Source: an uncultured Collinsella sp. (GTDB lineage Bacteria; Actinomycetota; Coriobacteriia; Coriobacteriales; Coriobacteriaceae). From it: a stretch of DNA of 31,763 bases. Location of the stretch: positions 1 to 31,763 of the forward strand of contig CABRHH010000030.1 in the NCBI GenBank assembly GCA_902470695.1, in the 5' to 3' direction. Below, in pieces: positions 18,192 to 25,215 of the stretch; position 1 is the first letter of the stretch; each line of letters begins with the position of its first letter. The position numbers and the translations under genes are program-made. The notes below the pieces were generated by a model that did not search any database, was not told where the DNA came from, and was given only the letters and a program-made list of their open reading frames with translations.

Positions 18192-20891
18192 GTGAAGACG
18201 TTCAGCTTTCTCAAACGGCACAAGCTCAGCCTCGTCATCGCGCTTGCCCTGCTGATGGTGCAAGCGTATTGCGAGCTCACGCTGCCCACGATCATGAGTC
18301 AAATCGTGGACACCGGCATCAGCCGCGGCGGTATCGACAGCGTGGTGCCCGAGCGTATCGGCCAAGACGCGCTTGCCGATGTGGAGCTGTTTTTAAGCGA
18401 AGCCGAGAAAACCTCCGTCGAGGCGGCCTTTTCCGCGCCGGATGCCGATGGCGTGCGCACGTTTACCGGCACGGACGCCGAGCGTGCTGAACTTGAGGAC
18501 TTCCTGGGCCAGGCCGAGATGCTCGCGTACCAGTTCGAGCAGGGCGTGGCAACCGAGCAGCTCACGACCTCCTTGGAGCACGCGCAGCCGGCCGTATCGG
18601 GCGAAGCGGCGGGTGACCCATCAACGGGCAGCGCCCAGGAACCGTCGAGCGCGGCTGGACAGACGTCGTCGGCTTCCTCGTCGCCCGATGCGGTTGGCAC
18701 GGCATCTTCCTCGTCGCCCGATGCGGTTAGCACGGCATCTTCCTTGTCCTCTGAAGCTGCGGGCACCGCCGCAGCATCCTCCTCGCCTTCCGATATGGCG
18801 CCCGGCGACGCCGCCGCATCCGCATCGTCCGCCGCCCCGGCCTCGCCCGACCTTACCGCCGCGCTTGGCGACACCATCGACACCGCCGACCTCCGCACCC
18901 TGATCGACGCCGGCGCGCTCTCGGCCGACCAGTTCGTCGAGGCCCGTGCCCAGCTCATGGACGAGCTGGGCGACACGGCCGACACCGTGGTGGAGGCCCG
19001 CGCCGTCGCCTTCGTCAAGGCCGCCTACGCACGGGCGGGTGTGGACACCGATCAGATCCAGACCGGCTACCTCATGCGCGAGGGCGCCATCATGCTCGGC
19101 TATGCCCTGCTCGGCGCGTTGTGCGCCGTCGGCGCTGCCGCGAATGCCTCGCGCACCGCCGCCCGCGTGGCGCGTGACCTGCGCCATGACGTTTACGCGC
19201 GCGTCCTGTCGTTTTCCCCCGCCGAAATGGCTGAGTTCTCCGAGGCCTCGCTGATCACGCGCGCCACCAACGACATCCAGCAGATCCAGATGGTGCTGGT
19301 GATGTGCATGCGCATCGTCTTGTTCGCGCCCTGTATGGGCATCGGCGCGGTGGTGAAGGTCGCGGGCTTCGGCGCCACCGGCCTGCAGTGGATCATCGTA
19401 GCGGGCCTCATCGTCATCTCCTGTGTGATCGGGGTGCTCATGGCCCTCACCATGCCGCGCTTCCGTCGCATGCAGGAGCTCGTGGATGCCAACAACCTCG
19501 TGGCGCGCGAGATCCTCACGGGCATCATGCCCATCCGCGCCTTCGGTCGCGCCCGCAGCGAGGAGGGGCGCTACGACGAGGCGAACCGCGCCCTCACCGG
19601 CACCTATATCTTTACGAACCGCGCCATGAGCTTCATGATGCCGCTCATGATGGTGATCATAAACGTCATCTCGGTGGCGATCGTGTGGTTCGGCGGCCAC
19701 GGGGTCGACGCGGGCACCATGCAGGTAGGCGATCTCATTGCGTACATGAACTACACCATGCAGGTGGTCATGAGCTTCATGATCATCACGATGGTGGCCG
19801 TCATGCTTCCGCGCGCCGACATCGCCTCCGAGCGCGTCCAGCAGGTCCTGGCGCGCACGTCGAGCATCGAGGACCCTGTGGCATCGCTCGCCGGTGCCCG
19901 TCGCCTGATGACGGCCGAGGGAGAGGAGATGCCCTGGCGCGGTGAGCTGGCGTTCAAGGACGTCTCGTTCAGCTATCCGGGTGCGGACGAACCGACGATC
20001 TCGCATGTGAGCTTCACCGTGCGGCCCGGCCAGACCCTCGGCATCATCGGCTCGACCGGCGTGGGGAAATCCACGCTCGTGCAGCTCATCCCGCGCCTGT
20101 ACGATGTCACCGCCGGCTCGGTGACGCTCGATGGGATCGACGTGCGTCAGATCGGCCTGCGCGAGCTGCGTGCGCAGATCGGCTATGTCCCGCAGAAGGG
20201 CATGCTGTTTTCCGGGGACATCGCCAGCAACATCGCCTTCGGCAACGCCGACATGGACGCCACCGATATCGAGTGGGCCGCGCAGACCGCGCAGGCATCC
20301 GAGTTCATCGCCTCGAAGCCGGAGGGCTTGGCGAGCCCGATCGCCCAGGGCGGCACCAATGTGTCCGGCGGCCAGCGCCAGCGCTTGGCCATCGCGCGAG
20401 CGCTCGCCATTCGGCCCAAGATTTTGGTGTTCGACGACAGCTTCTCGGCGCTCGACTATAAAACCGATGCGGCCCTGCGCGCTGCCCTGGCCGAGCAGGC
20501 CGGGCGCACCGCACAGGTGATCGTGGCCCAGCGCATCGCCACCATCATGCACGCCGACCAGATCGTGGTGCTCGACGATGGTCGTGTGGTGGGGCAGGGC
20601 ACGCATGAGGAGCTGCTGCGCAGCTGCCAGGCGTACCGCGAGATCGCCACGAGTCAGCTGAGCGCCGCCGAGCTGGGGCTGGGCGAGGACGCTCCTGCTG
20701 CCGAGCTGGATTCGGACAAGGCGGCCACCCCGGCACCGGGTCCGCGCGAACCCGAGGCCACCGCCGGGCCGAGTTCGAACGAGCCCGGGGTAGCCGTCGA
20801 GCCGGACTCGCGCGAACCCGGGGCCACCGCCGAGCCGAATCCACACGACGCCGCCTGTCGCGGTACGCATGCGGAAGGAGGTGTTGCGTGA
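18192..20891 (+). CDS. ABC exporter subunit 1 (degenerate ATP site) with large extracytoplasmic insertion
   Basis: Half-transporter (TMD-NBD) of a heterodimeric type IV ABC exporter, 899 residues where about 580-740 is usual. TM1 is at residues about 13-35. About 245 residues follow before TM2 (near 290), including an acidic part and a Ser/Ala-rich stretch with a 33-bp duplication (18675-18740). The NBD has Walker A GSTGVGKST (about 620), signature VSGGQRQRLAIARAL, Walker B ILVFDDS (Asp where the catalytic Glu should be) and IVAQRIATI (Gln for the switch His). These are the substitutions of the non-catalytic half of TM287/288-type exporters. A C-terminal tail has three 11-residue repeats. The GTG start with GAGAGGGG upstream is preferred over in-frame ATG at 18168. 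Substrate unknown. Confidence 0.88.
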   Translation: MKTFSFLKRHKLSLVIALALLMVQAYCELTLPTIMSQIVDTGISRGGIDSVVPERIGQDALADVELFLSEAEKTSVEAAFSAPDADGVRTFTGTDAERAELEDFLGQAEMLAYQFEQGVATEQLTTSLEHAQPAVSGEAAGDPSTGSAQEPSSAAGQTSSASSSPDAVGTASSSSPDAVSTASSLSSEAAGTAAASSSPSDMAPGDAAASASSAAPASPDLTAALGDTIDTADLRTLIDAGALSADQFVEARAQLMDELGDTADTVVEARAVAFVKAAYARAGVDTDQIQTGYLMREGAIMLGYALLGALCAVGAAANASRTAARVARDLRHDVYARVLSFSPAEMAEFSEASLITRATNDIQQIQMVLVMCMRIVLFAPCMGIGAVVKVAGFGATGLQWIIVAGLIVISCVIGVLMALTMPRFRRMQELVDANNLVAREILTGIMPIRAFGRARSEEGRYDEANRALTGTYIFTNRAMSFMMPLMMVIINVISVAIVWFGGHGVDAGTMQVGDLIAYMNYTMQVVMSFMIITMVAVMLPRADIASERVQQVLARTSSIEDPVASLAGARRLMTAEGEEMPWRGELAFKDVSFSYPGADEPTISHVSFTVRPGQTLGIIGSTGVGKSTLVQLIPRLYDVTAGSVTLDGIDVRQIGLRELRAQIGYVPQKGMLFSGDIASNIAFGNADMDATDIEWAAQTAQASEFIASKPEGLASPIAQGGTNVSGGQRQRLAIARALAIRPKILVFDDSFSALDYKTDAALRAALAEQAGRTAQVIVAQRIATIMHADQIVVLDDGRVVGQGTHEELLRSCQAYREIATSQLSAAELGLGEDAPAAELDSDKAATPAPGPREPEATAGPSSNEPGVAVEPDSREPGATAEPNPHDAACRGTHAEGGVA
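18675..18740. repeat. 33-bp direct duplication in the exporter insertion
   Basis: Two adjacent 33-bp copies (18675-18707 and 18708-18740) differ at one base and encode SSSPDAVGTAS/SSSPDAVSTAS. A recent in-frame slippage duplication in a low-complexity region is the simplest reading. Confidence 0.85.
20745..20843. repeat. Three 33-bp tandem units at the 3' end of exporter subunit 1
   Basis: Units at 20745, 20778 and 20811 each encode an eleven-residue block (REPEATAGPSS, NEPGVAVEPDS, REPGATAEPNP). They carry a CGAACCCG or GAGCCCGG core, like the CGAACC core of the 30-bp repeats in glgB read on the opposite strand. Confidence 0.8.
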
Positions 20892-22708
20892 TGCCAGGAC
20901 CAATGAGTGCGGGCCGCGGTCCGGTGACCGAGAAAGCCAAGGACTTCAAGGGCACAATCGTCAAGCTCGTGGGCTACATCGCGCACGACCGGATCGCGCT
21001 CGCCGTCGCCATCGCGTGCGCGATCGGCTCGGTGGCGTTCAACGTGGTGGGGCCGCGCGTGCTCGGCCAGGCCACCACCAAGTTGTTCGAGGGCATCGCC
21101 GCCAAGGTGGGCGGCACCGGCAGCGTGGACTTCGGCGCCATCGGCCTCATCCTGGGCTGCGCGCTGGCCATCTACATCAGCTCCGCGGCGCTCAGCCTCG
21201 TGCAGGGCTGGCTCATGACCGGCATCACGCAGCGCGTGTGCTATCGCCTGCGCCGCCAGATCATCGAGAAGGTCGACCGCATGCCGCTCGCGTACTTCGA
21301 GCGCGTGAGCACCGGCGACGTCATGAGCCGCGTCACCAACGATGTGGACACGCTCGGTCAGTCGCTCAACCAAAGCGTCACGCAGCTCATCACCTCCGTG
21401 GCGCAGCTCGTTGGCGTGTCCATTCAGATGCTCACCTTGTCGGTGGCGCTGGCGGGCGTGACCTTCCTCACGGTGCCGCTGTCGCTTCTGGGCGTGGTCT
21501 TGGTCGTGCGTTCCTCGCAGAAGCATTTCCGTCGGCAACAGGCCTATCTGGGGCAGGCCAACGGCATCGTGGAGGAAAGCTTCTCGGGTCAGACCGTCAT
21601 CCAGGCCTACAACCGCGGCGAGCGCGCGGTCGCCGAGTTCGACGAGGTCAACGACCGCCTGTTCCGCAGCGGCTGGCTTGCGCAGTTCCTCTCCGGCATC
21701 ATGCAGCCCATTATGGGTTTCGTGGGCAACATAGGCTACGTGGCCGTTGTGGTGGTGGGTGCCTTTCTGGCCGTGGATGGCGCGATCGCTATCGGCGACG
21801 TGCAGGCGTTCATGCAGTACGTGCGCAATTTCACGCAGCCCATCACGCAGCTGTCGCAGGTGTCTAACATGCTGCAGATGCTGGCCGCGGCCGCCGAGCG
21901 CATCTTCGAGTTCCTGGGCGAGGCAGAGGAGTCGCCCGATCCCGTGAGCCCGGAGCTCCCCCAGGCCCGCGGCGCGGTCGCATTCGAGCACGTGCGCTTC
22001 GGCTACGTGCCGGAAAAGACCATCATCCACGACTTTACCTGTGCGGTCGAGCCCGGTCAGACGGTGGCGATCGTAGGTCCCACGGGCGTGGGCAAGACCA
22101 CGCTCATGAAGCTGCTCATGCGCTTCTACGACGTGGACGCCGGCGCGATCCGCGTGGACGGCCTGGATGTGCGCGAGCTGGCGCGCGAGGACCTGCGTGC
22201 CAACTTCGCCATGGTGCTGCAGGATACATGGCTGTTCAAGGGCTCTGTGCGCGAGAACATCCGCTACGGCAACACCGCTGCCACTGACGCCATGGTGGAG
22301 GCCGCGGCGCGCACGGCGCTCGCGGACCATTTCATCCGCACGCTGCCGGGCGGGTACGACTTCGAGCTCAACGAGGATGCCAGCAATGTAAGCCAGGGCC
22401 AAAAGCAGCTGCTCACCATCGCGCGGGCGCTGCTGGCCGACCGACCCATCCTGATTTTGGACGAGGCTACCTCCAACGTGGATACGCGCACCGAGGAGCG
22501 CATCCAGCGTGCGATGGACGTGCTCATGGCCGGCCGCACGAGCTTCGTGATCGCGCATCGCCTGTCCACCATCCGCGGGGCCGACAAGATCTTGGTTCTG
22601 CGCGACGGCGATATCGTTGAGTCGGGCACGCACGATGAGCTGCTGGCGGCAGGCGGTTTCTATGCCGAGCTTTATAACTCCCAGTTCGACGAGGGCGCGC
22701 GGGAGTAA
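20891..22708 (+). CDS. ABC exporter subunit 2 (catalytic ATP site)
   Basis: Partner half-transporter, 605 residues, with six predicted TM segments in the first about 330 residues, then an NBD. Walker A is GPTGVGKTT (about residue 396), the signature is the altered VSQGQKQLLTIARAL (about 500), Walker B is ILILDEATS with the catalytic Glu, and the switch His is in VIAHRLSTI. The pair therefore makes one active site (Walker A/B of this subunit with VSGGQ of subunit 1) and one degenerate site. The start ATG overlaps the TGA of subunit 1 by one base and has a strong AAGGAGGTG 7 nt upstream; a GTG 3 nt earlier is possible. A 12-bp hairpin follows the stop. Confidence 0.92.
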   Translation: MPGPMSAGRGPVTEKAKDFKGTIVKLVGYIAHDRIALAVAIACAIGSVAFNVVGPRVLGQATTKLFEGIAAKVGGTGSVDFGAIGLILGCALAIYISSAALSLVQGWLMTGITQRVCYRLRRQIIEKVDRMPLAYFERVSTGDVMSRVTNDVDTLGQSLNQSVTQLITSVAQLVGVSIQMLTLSVALAGVTFLTVPLSLLGVVLVVRSSQKHFRRQQAYLGQANGIVEESFSGQTVIQAYNRGERAVAEFDEVNDRLFRSGWLAQFLSGIMQPIMGFVGNIGYVAVVVVGAFLAVDGAIAIGDVQAFMQYVRNFTQPITQLSQVSNMLQMLAAAAERIFEFLGEAEESPDPVSPELPQARGAVAFEHVRFGYVPEKTIIHDFTCAVEPGQTVAIVGPTGVGKTTLMKLLMRFYDVDAGAIRVDGLDVRELAREDLRANFAMVLQDTWLFKGSVRENIRYGNTAATDAMVEAAARTALADHFIRTLPGGYDFELNEDASNVSQGQKQLLTIARALLADRPILILDEATSNVDTRTEERIQRAMDVLMAGRTSFVIAHRLSTIRGADKILVLRDGDIVESGTHDELLAAGGFYAELYNSQFDEGARE

Positions 22709-22749
22709 CGCGTAGAACCCGGTGCCGTTGCTCGCGCTGTACGTCGCCT

Positions 22750-22782
22750 ATGCCCACCGCGCCCATACTGCGCGGTGGGCAT
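22750..22782 (+). terminator. Hairpin after the ABC exporter operon
   Basis: Perfect 12-bp arms ATGCCCACCGCG (22750-22761) and CGCGGTGGGCAT (22771-22782) enclose a 9-nt loop, 42 nt after the stop. The T run behind it is poor (ATTGGTAT), so termination efficiency is uncertain. The symmetric stem could serve both strands. Confidence 0.65.
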
Positions 22783-22848
22783 ATTGGTATCGTCCGCGGC
22801 TGCGTTGGGAACCGCCCGGGGCGGTCACGGGGTTGGTGAGGTGCAACG

Positions 22849-23460
22849 GTGGCGGTATATGGATACGCGCGCGTGTCGACGCGGGAGCAGAATCTGGATA
22901 GGCAGCTCGATGCGCTGGAGGCGTTGGGGGTGGAGCGGCGGCTCGTGTACGCCGACCAGGCGAGCGGCAAGGACTTCGAGCGGCCGGCCTATCGACGGCT
23001 GATGCAGAGCCTCGGTGCCGATGACGTGCTGGTGGTGAAGAGCATCGACCGGCTGGGGCGCAACTACGACGAGATTCTAGACGAGTGGCGCGCCATCACG
23101 CACGAGCGGGGCGCGGCGATCGTGGTGCTGGACATCCCGCTGCTCGACACGCGGGAACGGCCGGATGGCATCACCGGCGTGTTCATCGCCGACATCATGC
23201 TGCAGCTGCTGAGCTACGTGGCTCAGGTGGAGCGGGAGAACATCCGCCAACGGCAGGCCGAGGGCATTGCGGCGGCGAAGGCGCGCGGCGTGCGGTTCGG
23301 GCGCCCGCGCAAGATGCGGCCCTCGTGCTTTGATGACGTGTGCGCACGGTATCGGGACGGTGGGTTGAGCCGTGCGGAGGCGGCGCGCGTGCTCGGAGTG
23401 TCAATCAGCACCTTCGACCGGTGGCGCAAAGAGGCGTGCGAATGTGAGAAACCGATCTGA
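22849..23460 (+). CDS. Small serine recombinase (resolvase/DNA invertase family)
   Basis: A 203-residue site-specific recombinase. The N-terminal catalytic domain starts VYGYARVSTREQNLDRQLDAL, with the nucleophilic Ser at residue 10. It continues with YADQASGKDFERPAYRRLM and KSIDRLGRNYDEI carrying the conserved Arg residues, and a long helix around QVERENIRQRQAEGIAAAKA. The C-terminal DNA-binding domain has a helix-turn-helix (GLSRAEAARVLGVSISTFDRW). Length and layout match Hin/Gin/resolvase enzymes rather than large integrases. The start is GTG with GGTGAGGTG upstream. Eighty bp after its stop lies a pair of 17-bp inverted repeats bounding a 143-bp segment in front of the capsule genes, which makes inversion of that segment its likely job (inference). 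Confidence 0.9.
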   Translation: MAVYGYARVSTREQNLDRQLDALEALGVERRLVYADQASGKDFERPAYRRLMQSLGADDVLVVKSIDRLGRNYDEILDEWRAITHERGAAIVVLDIPLLDTRERPDGITGVFIADIMLQLLSYVAQVERENIRQRQAEGIAAAKARGVRFGRPRKMRPSCFDDVCARYRDGGLSRAEAARVLGVSISTFDRWRKEACECEKPI

Positions 23461-23540
23461 CAGGAGCGGTAATAAAGAAGCGAAAGTTTGAGAATCTCCC
23501 AGCTCAATAGCATCGTGACCCCCGGGGTTCAACACCGGTT

Positions 23541-23557
23541 AAAAGGTACACGTTTTG
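23541..23557 (+). repeat. Left inverted repeat (candidate crossover site)
   Basis: AAAAGGTACACGTTTTG, the exact reverse complement of 23667-23683. It is followed after a few bases by a degenerate third copy in opposite orientation (23562-23582, TTCAAAAACG then TACCCATTG), so this end can also fold into a hairpin with GGTAC/GTACC and CGTTTT/AAAACG pairings. Confidence 0.93.
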
Positions 23558-23666
23558 GCGATTCAAAAACGTACCCATTGTAGGCCAAGAGCCAGAGCAT
23601 CAACTGGAGAACTAGAGCTTTACACAAACATAAACAACCCTCGTTTTCTCATAAAACGGCATCGTT

Positions 23667-23683
23667 CAAAACGTGTACCTTTT
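23667..23683 (-). repeat. Right inverted repeat (candidate crossover site)
   Basis: CAAAACGTGTACCTTTT, the exact reverse complement of 23541-23557, ending 36 nt before the NusG-like start codon. Just upstream lies another small dyad with the same core, CGTTTT-CTCAT-AAAACG (23642-23658), which may be an extra recombinase or regulator contact. Confidence 0.93.
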
Positions 23684-23719
23684 GACGCTTCCGGGTGCAA
23701 GGTGAGAAGGGAGGGCAAT

Positions 23720-24436
23720 ATGATCGCAGTTCTGCAGTCGGTTTCACGCGTGCAGCGTGGACGGTCGGTACGTCAGTCATCAACGCTCGCCATGGGCCTT
23801 CCCGCCGGCCGCCGGACCAAGGCCGGCCACGTGCGCTGGTACGCGGTCGCCGCCGAGGAGGGGCGGGAGGATGCGCAGGCGGCGCGTCTGCTCAAGCTCG
23901 TCCCGCGCGACGTCCTGCACGATGCCTTCGTCCTGCGTCGCGAGAAGTGGGAGAAGCATGCGGGCGCGTGGATCACGGTGACCAAGCCTATCTACCGCGG
24001 CTATCTCTTCCTGGCGAGCCCCGATGCGGTGGCCCTTAACGACGCGCTGGCGCGCCTGAGCTTCCCGGTTCGCGTGGCGGGCTCCCAGGGGCGCGGCTAC
24101 CTGCCCTTGGACCCGGCGGCGCAGGCGTGGTTCGCCGCCGCTGTGGACGGGCGCCACACGATCCGCAGCTCCACGGCGGCCGTCGTGGACGGGGTCGTGC
24201 GCGTGCTCGAGGGGCCGCTCACTGGCCAAGAGGAGCGCATCTGCCATGTCGACCGGCGGCGGCGCGCCTGCACCGTGCGCATCGGTCATGCGGACAGCGC
24301 GTTCGAGGAGAGCATGCCGCTCGATATTCCGTTCAAGGGGACGGGCGAGGAGTACGCCACATGGTGTGCGGCGCCGCCCGTGCCGGTGTCCTCGTCGGTG
24401 CGGGGCCCGGGGGAGCGGCGCGCGGTCTGCGTCTGA
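23720..24436 (+). CDS. NusG-family transcription antiterminator (LoaP/UpxY-like), first paralogue
   Basis: A 238-residue specialised NusG paralogue. About 35 N-terminal residues of unclear role (MIAVLQSVSRVQRGRSVRQ) precede the NGN domain, which starts HVRWYAVAAEEGREDAQAARLL and contains KPIYRGYLFLA, the region that contacts the RNA polymerase clamp. A KOW-like segment follows (VVRVLEGPLTGQEERICHVDRRRRACTVRI), then a non-conserved tail. Such proteins load on polymerase early in long polysaccharide operons and suppress termination. The ATG at 23720 is chosen for the AAGGGAGGG site at 23707-23715. An upstream in-frame TTG would make translation run through the invertible segment. It is the first gene downstream of the proposed switch. 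Confidence 0.82.
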   Translation: MIAVLQSVSRVQRGRSVRQSSTLAMGLPAGRRTKAGHVRWYAVAAEEGREDAQAARLLKLVPRDVLHDAFVLRREKWEKHAGAWITVTKPIYRGYLFLASPDAVALNDALARLSFPVRVAGSQGRGYLPLDPAAQAWFAAAVDGRHTIRSSTAAVVDGVVRVLEGPLTGQEERICHVDRRRRACTVRIGHADSAFEESMPLDIPFKGTGEEYATWCAAPPVPVSSSVRGPGERRAVCV

Positions 24437-24467
24437 GCCGGGCTTCGTGCGAGCCACAGGGGCGCCC

Positions 24468-24525
24468 GCAGTTCGTTCCTTCGGAGGCACAGCGTGCAAG
24501 CCGTGCGTCCGAAGCAGGGAACTGC
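24468..24525 (+). promoter_or_regulatory. Long RNA hairpin in the leader between the two nusG-like genes
   Basis: GCAGTTC (24468-24474) pairs with GAACTGC (24519-24525). After a 4x4 internal loop, CTTCGGA (24479-24485) pairs with TCCGAAG (24508-24514). The apical part adds GCAC/GTGC and further pairs. The stem lies in the 215-nt space before the second nusG-like gene and has no T tract behind it. LoaP proteins are known to recognise leader RNA hairpins, so this is a candidate antitermination target or attenuator. Pairing is visible; function is inferred. Confidence 0.6.
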
Positions 24526-24651
24526 CTGCATATAACAAGCTTTCCAGCCGGCGATCGTCGCGTATCGCGTCGTCAGGTCCTGCGAGGGCATGAATACTCC
24601 CGTTGCCGCGGCGGCTGTCGCGTGGCGCAGCCTTCGATGTGAAACGAGGCG

Positions 24652-25179
24652 ATGCCCGTGGCTGCTTCCAAGCTCTATGCGGTCCAGGTTCTGTCGGGCA
24701 AGGAGGCCGAGGTGCAGCGCATGCTCCTGCGGCTTCTGCCTGATCTGATCGAGGACTGCTTCACTCCTGAATACGAAACCGTTTGGGCCCGCAAGGGCGC
24801 ATGGGTTCCCGTGCGCCGGATGCTGTTGCCCGGATATCTGTTCATACAAACCAAAGAACCCGAGGTGGTGGCAGCCAAGCTCGCCGCCGTTCCCGCGTTC
24901 ACGCGCCTGCTGGGCGGTGACGGAGAGCGTTTCATGCCCTTGGCCACCGACGAGGTGGCATGGTTGAGGGTCTTTGCCGATGTCGAGACCCACGTGGTTG
25001 CGATGAGCACGGGCGTGATCGAGGGGGATCGCGTGATCGTGCTGCGCGGCCCGCTCAAAGGGCATGAGGGCCTGATCGCGCGGGTCGACCGTCACAAGCG
25101 CATCGCCGAGCTGGAGATGAAGATGTTCGGGCGCGTGAAGCGCATTCGAGTGGGGTTGGAGATCGTTGCAAAGAGCTGA
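24652..25179 (+). CDS. NusG-family antiterminator (LoaP-like), second paralogue
   Basis: A 175-residue protein with the compact NusG layout. The NGN domain begins KLYAVQVLSGKEAEVQRMLLRLLP and contains WVPVRRMLLPGYLFIQTKEP, with the conserved PGYLF. A complete KOW domain follows (IEGDRVIVLRGPLKGHEGLIARVDRHKRIAELEM). The end, GRVKRIRVGLEIVAKS, resembles Firmicutes LoaP proteins of polysaccharide and antibiotic clusters. The ATG has only a weak GAGG 2 nt away; GTG at 24658 sits 8 nt after the same GAGG and may be the true start. It precedes the first glycan gene by a short leader holding an 11-G run. Two different NusG paralogues in tandem are unusual and may act on different pause or hairpin signals. 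Confidence 0.87.
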   Translation: MPVAASKLYAVQVLSGKEAEVQRMLLRLLPDLIEDCFTPEYETVWARKGAWVPVRRMLLPGYLFIQTKEPEVVAAKLAAVPAFTRLLGGDGERFMPLATDEVAWLRVFADVETHVVAMSTGVIEGDRVIVLRGPLKGHEGLIARVDRHKRIAELEMKMFGRVKRIRVGLEIVAKS

Positions 25180-25190
25180 GGAAACGTCGC

Positions 25191-25201
25191 GGGGGGGGGG
25201 G
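25191..25201 (+). repeat. 11-G homopolymer before the sugar transferase gene
   Basis: Eleven consecutive G residues follow the second nusG-like stop by 11 nt and end 14 nt before the ATG at 25216. Runs of this length are slippage-prone. In the leader it could alter ribosome access or the leader fold. It could also be a consensus or assembly error. Confidence 0.85.
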
Positions 25202-25215
25202 TCTTCCGTTGACCG

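Larger units (their letters stand above)
23541..23683. promoter_or_regulatory. Putative invertible promoter segment flanked by 17-bp inverted repeats
   Basis: AAAAGGTACACGTTTTG at 23541-23557 is repeated exactly in reverse complement at 23667-23683, bounding 109 bp. Each repeat is an imperfect dyad with AAAA/TTTT arms (TTCAAAACG...CCTTTTGA on the right side), the design of Hin/Gin crossover sites. Inside, the minus strand carries TACAAT (complement of 23577-23582) with TTGATG 15 bp upstream, aiming leftward away from the polysaccharide genes. After inversion this -10 would lie about 73 nt before the NusG-like start at 23720. I see no equally good + strand promoter, so the window may show the OFF state. 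The repeats are certain; the promoter and its inversion are inferred. Confidence 0.8.

Noticed and set aside
18621..20903. 760-codon minus-strand open frame opposite ABC exporter subunit 1
   Set aside because: Shadow frame of a gene with intact Walker, signature and TM features on the + strand.
20654..22633. 659-codon minus-strand open frame opposite ABC exporter subunit 2
   Set aside because: Shadow frame; Asp/His/Arg-rich translation without domains, covering a clear ABC gene on the other strand.
23555..23719. N-terminal extension of the first NusG-like protein starting at TTG 23555 and reading through the invertible segment
   Set aside because: The frame is open, but the strong ribosome site at 23707-23715 and the ATG at 23720 give the sensible start. 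The extension would begin within the recombination site and matches nothing known. Inversion swapping a protein N-terminus remains only a remote alternative.
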